Origin: Trichoplax sp. H2
Lineage: Eukaryota; Placozoa; Uniplacotomia; Trichoplacea
Reading direction: 5' to 3'
Length of the DNA: 64,000 nucleotides
NCBI GenBank assembly: GCA_003344405.1
Contig: NOWV01000015.1
Span: 806,001 to 870,000 of the forward strand
Shown here: positions 60,626 through 64,000 of the stretch, piece after piece
How positions within the stretch are numbered: the stretch's first letter is position 1
How the letters are laid out: every line of letters starts with the position of its first letter
The notes under the pieces: generated by a model
What the model saw: only the letters and a program-made list of their open reading frames with translations
Databases searched by the model: none
Told to the model about the DNA's origin: nothing
Translations under genes and position numbers: made by a program

Positions 60626-61755
60626 GACTCACAAACTAAGAACGATTCTCAAGATATCATTGAGTTTACTATTAAGGTTAATAAGTATAATAAATCGTGA
60701 TACTTTCATACTATTTATTTATCATAAGATATATTATAGCCCAAGCACTATAATCGATAACATTTTAGCCTTATCTAAAATTTTATACCTCTAATTCTTT
60801 TTATCTATCTTCGAATAGCATCTAAACTGATTAATACTTTACTCGAAAGAGTGAATTTACAACATATGTTAACGCAGTATATCCAAATTAGAGCAATAAA
60901 CACGACAATTTCTTTTAATCTCAATATTTAATTATAAAATGTAATTTTTATTAATCAAGTTAGTGTTATAAGCGATATTAATGTTATAAAGTATTCAAGT
61001 ATTGCCAATTAATACCGTCAGGAATAAAGTAAAGTTAATAAATATTCAATGGAGTACTATTTACTTAAATTTTAAAAGTGGTATAAAAACTATGTAACTA
61101 CAGCAAATTACATTATTTAATCTAGTTTTACGCGTAGATTTAAGCTATAATTGAACAAGATTTTATAAATAGAATAGAAATCAAAGCTTTAGTCTACTAT
61201 AGATTAACCACATAAATCAAGTAGTATCATATAGTTGGTCAGTTTTAGATTCTAGTAACGTATTTAACCCGGTTGATTTGCAGAACAGTAATAGCTGTTC
61301 TAGTTAAGGCTTTTTCATGATTCATTGCACACAATAGCTATACCAAATATTTGAAATAATCAATCTTTCAGAATTTGTTTCATTTCTACCGATTTTAGTT
61401 AAATTACTATTCTAGTTAGAGCTTAAGATAGGCGGTCATTGGGATAAGTAAAATCATACCATACTGTCGGTATGGACCACAATTACTCTAATCCATATCT
61501 GCTTGAACTTTTACAAGTATTTTAATTCGTCTTCATGAAATCATACAGCCTGTGTTAATCATAACTGCTTTTCATTCTATTTATACAATGCATCAAGAAT
61601 AAATTATATAAATATCCTTTCGTCATTTTGATATTAATATGGGAAGCAAATAAAAATGTTATTACTTTACTACTAAGATGGAAATATGAAAATAATGTTT
61701 TTACTTTTATACCCAATAGAAAAGATAATTGTCCAGAATTTTACTAATACGGAGT
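60626..61755. other. AT-rich spacer
   Basis: No gene, RNA gene or clear repeat was recognised between the two-copy repeat and the decayed gene-end copies. Confidence 0.45.
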
Positions 61756-62165
61756 GTGCATAACTTACTGTTGGAAGGGATTTTTAATGACTAACAAAAT
61801 TGATAGCAATTGCACCTTAATTAATCACGATGATTAACCACGTAAAATATCAGATCAGCATTGTCCTATATGGACATGAAGTTCTACTTGGACACAAGCT
61901 AATTTAAAATAGTGTAACCTTCCTTATTTGTTCTGTAGAACCTCAACAGCGATTGTATCATAATCACTGTTATTAATTAATGCTATTAACTGCATAGGAT
62001 ATCGAATTGGCAATGACCTAGTCCATTTCGTTGTCATTAAACGTAAGTTAATTTAAGATGGTGTAATCTTTCTTGTTCCAATAGTCCATTGATGGAATCT
62101 GCAACGATTGCATGATCATTGCTATCATTAACCGCCTGAGATATCCAATTAGTGTGGCCTATACC
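61756..62165 (-). pseudogene. Decayed tandem copies of the 3' end of B4GALNT-like gene 2
   Basis: Three copies of the last 150 bp or so of the adjacent gene lie directly downstream of its stop, in the same orientation. The shared point GTGTAA/GCATAA falls at 62215 (gene), 62061, 61912 and about 61756, a period of 149-156 bp. On the minus strand the nearest copy still translates to ISQAVNDSNDHAIVADSING and LLEQERLHHLKLTY, matching the gene's ISRAVDHRDSGAIVADFIN and PLEQERLCHPKLTY. The next copy (about 62025-61912) keeps NSDYDTIAVEVLQ and GRLHYFKLA but has stops and a frameshift. The outermost copy is only faintly similar. Confidence 0.8.
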
Positions 62166-62184
62166 CGGATAGACTGGTATTTAG

Positions 62185-64000
62185 TTATACTTGCACATAA
62201 GTCAGTTTTGGATGGCATAATCTTTCTTGCTCCAGTGGTTCATTAATGAAATCTGCCACGATTGCACCAGAATCTCTATGATCAACAGCACGAGATATCG
62301 AATAAGCATTGCCCTCATTAATTATCTTAAGTAAATCACTCGAGTAATAAGCAATAGCATCAAACTGATTCATTTTCCATATGCCGTTTGGTGCGGCAGA
62401 GTTGTGCCTACATCGTTCCTGGAAAGGAATAGGTAAATAAAATGATTTTCTCCTTATGGATCTTTTTCTAACATTATCCAATAAATCGTCTGGTAATTGT
62501 AATTTGATATCATAATGTAAAACTATTGATTCAAGGTCAACGATACGTGATATAACACCTTCTAATCCAGCTAATAAGGTATAATTGCAATAAGGACTAA
62601 GTTGGATGATCTCATGTCGGATGAATAAGCTTCGTTTTAGAATCTCTTTAATCGCTGGATGGATTATTTTGCAATCAATTATGTACAATTTAAAGAAACT
62701 ATCACGGCTGCTGTTGTAATATTGATTTAGTCGATGGATAAAGTTGGTAAATAACAAATTAAAAGTCGGACCATAATGTCGATGGTCAAGCATTAAGACT
62801 ATATTAACATTAGTTGTTGGATCCCATTGTAGATCACTCAATTGACATAATGTTTGTAAATGCGAAGAGTAAAATAAGTACTCAGAGACTCGCCAAATTC
62901 GTTGATTTACTTTCGATTGGATGACTAAGTCAACCAAGTAACGTTTCCCTCTTTGTTGATCAATTTTTTCTTCTATCCCGACAATTTTGAGCAACTTATA
63001 TTGATGCTCTGCTTCATGTTGATTCAATTTATACATAAACTGATTGGCAATTTGATGAGCTAATCCTGGATCGAGTAATCGATTACAATGAATAATATGG
63101 TCGCCATATTGAGTCATGACAGTAAATTTTCCATAAATGCTGTACGGCACTTTAAGTAGAAATTGCATTAGTTGACGATATCGACCGCGAAATCTTTTGC
63201 TAGCGATGACATAGCTAGGATTGCCATAAGTTGACGCAGGTAATGCACCAGTAAGAAAATGTCGTGGCAAAAATGGCAAGGTATGATATCGACTTGAATA
63301 GTTGGCAGGATCGTTATTGCTTGCAAAATCAATCGATTTCTGCTTAGCTGGTTCTTGTTTCTGTGGTAAATATTTCGAGGAAGATTTATCTATCGTAGAC
63401 GGTAAAAGGTAATTGTTTGGATCTGGCATAGAGATAGAATTTCCCTGGATAGGTAGGTAACTACTCTCAGTTTTATTACGAAATTGATATTTCCAACGGA
63501 GTTGAATTAATCCTTCAGGTGCAATCATGGTATATAAGACTTGAATATAATATTTACCAGGTGCAGTTAGCTTCATTTTTTGAGATTCTATCGATGGATA
63601 ATGATTAATAGAGTGTTTTTCCTGTTGCTTAGCTGATTCTTTCGATTGATCATGGTATAGAATTCTAGCTGCATTGGAAGGATTTTTGTTTGTGCTAATC
63701 CATAATTCTGCTTTGCCATCGGTTGTCAGTGAAAAAGTATAATCACTAGTCACAGGTGGATGAATAAATCCAATAATCTTCTGACCATAGCTAGTTCCCA
63801 CCCCTTGCCATTGAAATTGTTGGATAGAGAAACAAGTGGTAGGATGTAATGGAAAAGAATGTAATTGACGTAAATCGCTGATATTATTAACGCAATTACT
63901 ATTAAATTCATAATTCCATTGGTGAACACACAAATGGCCTATGCTAGCTCCGGTCAAGTTTCTCCGCTTACATTGGATGCCTACGATGTATTTTAGAATG
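62185..64000 (-). CDS. B4GALNT3/4: PA14-domain beta-1,4-N-acetylgalactosaminyltransferase-like, copy 2 (diverged, 5' end off the window)
   Basis: Paralogue of the 48501-50378 gene with the same domain order. The frame is open to the right edge (reading ILKYIVGIQCKRRNLTGAS at its start), so the N-terminus and any anchor lie outside. PA14 part: CVNNISDLRQLHSFPLHPTT, GQKIIGFIHPPVTSDYTFSL, DGKAELWIS. Middle: TYGNPSYVIASKRF and RGKRYLVDLVIQ. Transferase part: LHYDIKLQLPDDLLDNVRKR, FYLPIPFQERC and GIWKMNQFDAIAYYSSDLLK. Where copy 1 has QGED, this copy reads HRDS, so the acidic GED motif thought to be catalytic is lost. The CG pair of copy 1 (FQCGA) is CR here. The frame is nonetheless intact over 600 codons, so it is probably expressed, perhaps as a non-catalytic or altered-specificity protein. 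No intron was seen. Confidence 0.85.
   Translation of the reverse strand, partial: ILKYIVGIQCKRRNLTGASIGHLCVHQWNYEFNSNCVNNISDLRQLHSFPLHPTTCFSIQQFQWQGVGTSYGQKIIGFIHPPVTSDYTFSLTTDGKAELWISTNKNPSNAARILYHDQSKESAKQQEKHSINHYPSIESQKMKLTAPGKYYIQVLYTMIAPEGLIQLRWKYQFRNKTESSYLPIQGNSISMPDPNNYLLPSTIDKSSSKYLPQKQEPAKQKSIDFASNNDPANYSSRYHTLPFLPRHFLTGALPASTYGNPSYVIASKRFRGRYRQLMQFLLKVPYSIYGKFTVMTQYGDHIIHCNRLLDPGLAHQIANQFMYKLNQHEAEHQYKLLKIVGIEEKIDQQRGKRYLVDLVIQSKVNQRIWRVSEYLFYSSHLQTLCQLSDLQWDPTTNVNIVLMLDHRHYGPTFNLLFTNFIHRLNQYYNSSRDSFFKLYIIDCKIIHPAIKEILKRSLFIRHEIIQLSPYCNYTLLAGLEGVISRIVDLESIVLHYDIKLQLPDDLLDNVRKRSIRRKSFYLPIPFQERCRHNSAAPNGIWKMNQFDAIAYYSSDLLKIINEGNAYSISRAVDHRDSGAIVADFINEPLEQERLCHPKLTYVQV

Overview
This is an intron-rich, AT-rich metazoan nuclear segment. 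The gene set (WDR11, BORCS7, a smooth/non-muscle type myosin regulatory light chain, SPC24, PA14-containing B4GALNT3/4-like enzymes), compact genes with many short introns, and about one gene per 5 kb suggest a compact-genome, early-branching animal. A placozoan fits best, but that is inference; nothing here names the species.

Layout, left to right: SUCLG1 (+, 390-3602), SLU7 (-, 4289-8364), BORCS7 (+, 9762-11091), WDR11 (-, 12552-20780), SPC24 (+, 21747-22300), PLPBP (-, 23589-28638), a seven-transmembrane protein with a large N-terminal luminal domain (+, 32231-35831), myosin regulatory light chain (-, 37879-40063, first exon not found), a small unknown two-exon gene (+, 42151-42419), pantothenate kinase (+, 44606-46250, first exon not found), an intronless PA14/beta-1,4-N-acetylgalactosaminyltransferase gene (-, 48501-50378), and a second, diverged paralogue of it that runs off the right edge (-, 62185-64000). 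Gene models were built by hand from splice sites; for SUCLG1, SLU7, BORCS7, PLPBP and the seven-TM gene all exon phases close.

The first nine genes alternate strands without exception, so intergenic spaces alternate between tail-to-tail and head-to-head. All four head-to-head spaces, and the 5' flank of SUCLG1, hold dense islands of short palindromes built from GTAC (TACTGTACAGTA and CAGTACTG cores); the tail-to-tail spaces hold only isolated copies. This is the most interesting pattern in the window.

The right third (50.4-62.2 kb) is gene-poor. It has a 552-bp solo LTR flanked by a 5-bp target duplication, then three successive degenerate tandem-repeat families (about 53.9-56.1, 56.2-59.5 and 59.55-60.1 kb), a two-copy 250-bp repeat, and a ladder of decayed tandem copies of the 3' end of the second glycosyltransferase gene.

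The genes do not form one pathway. They are housekeeping functions: TCA cycle, splicing, lysosome positioning, trafficking/ciliogenesis, kinetochore, PLP homeostasis, actomyosin, CoA synthesis and glycan synthesis.
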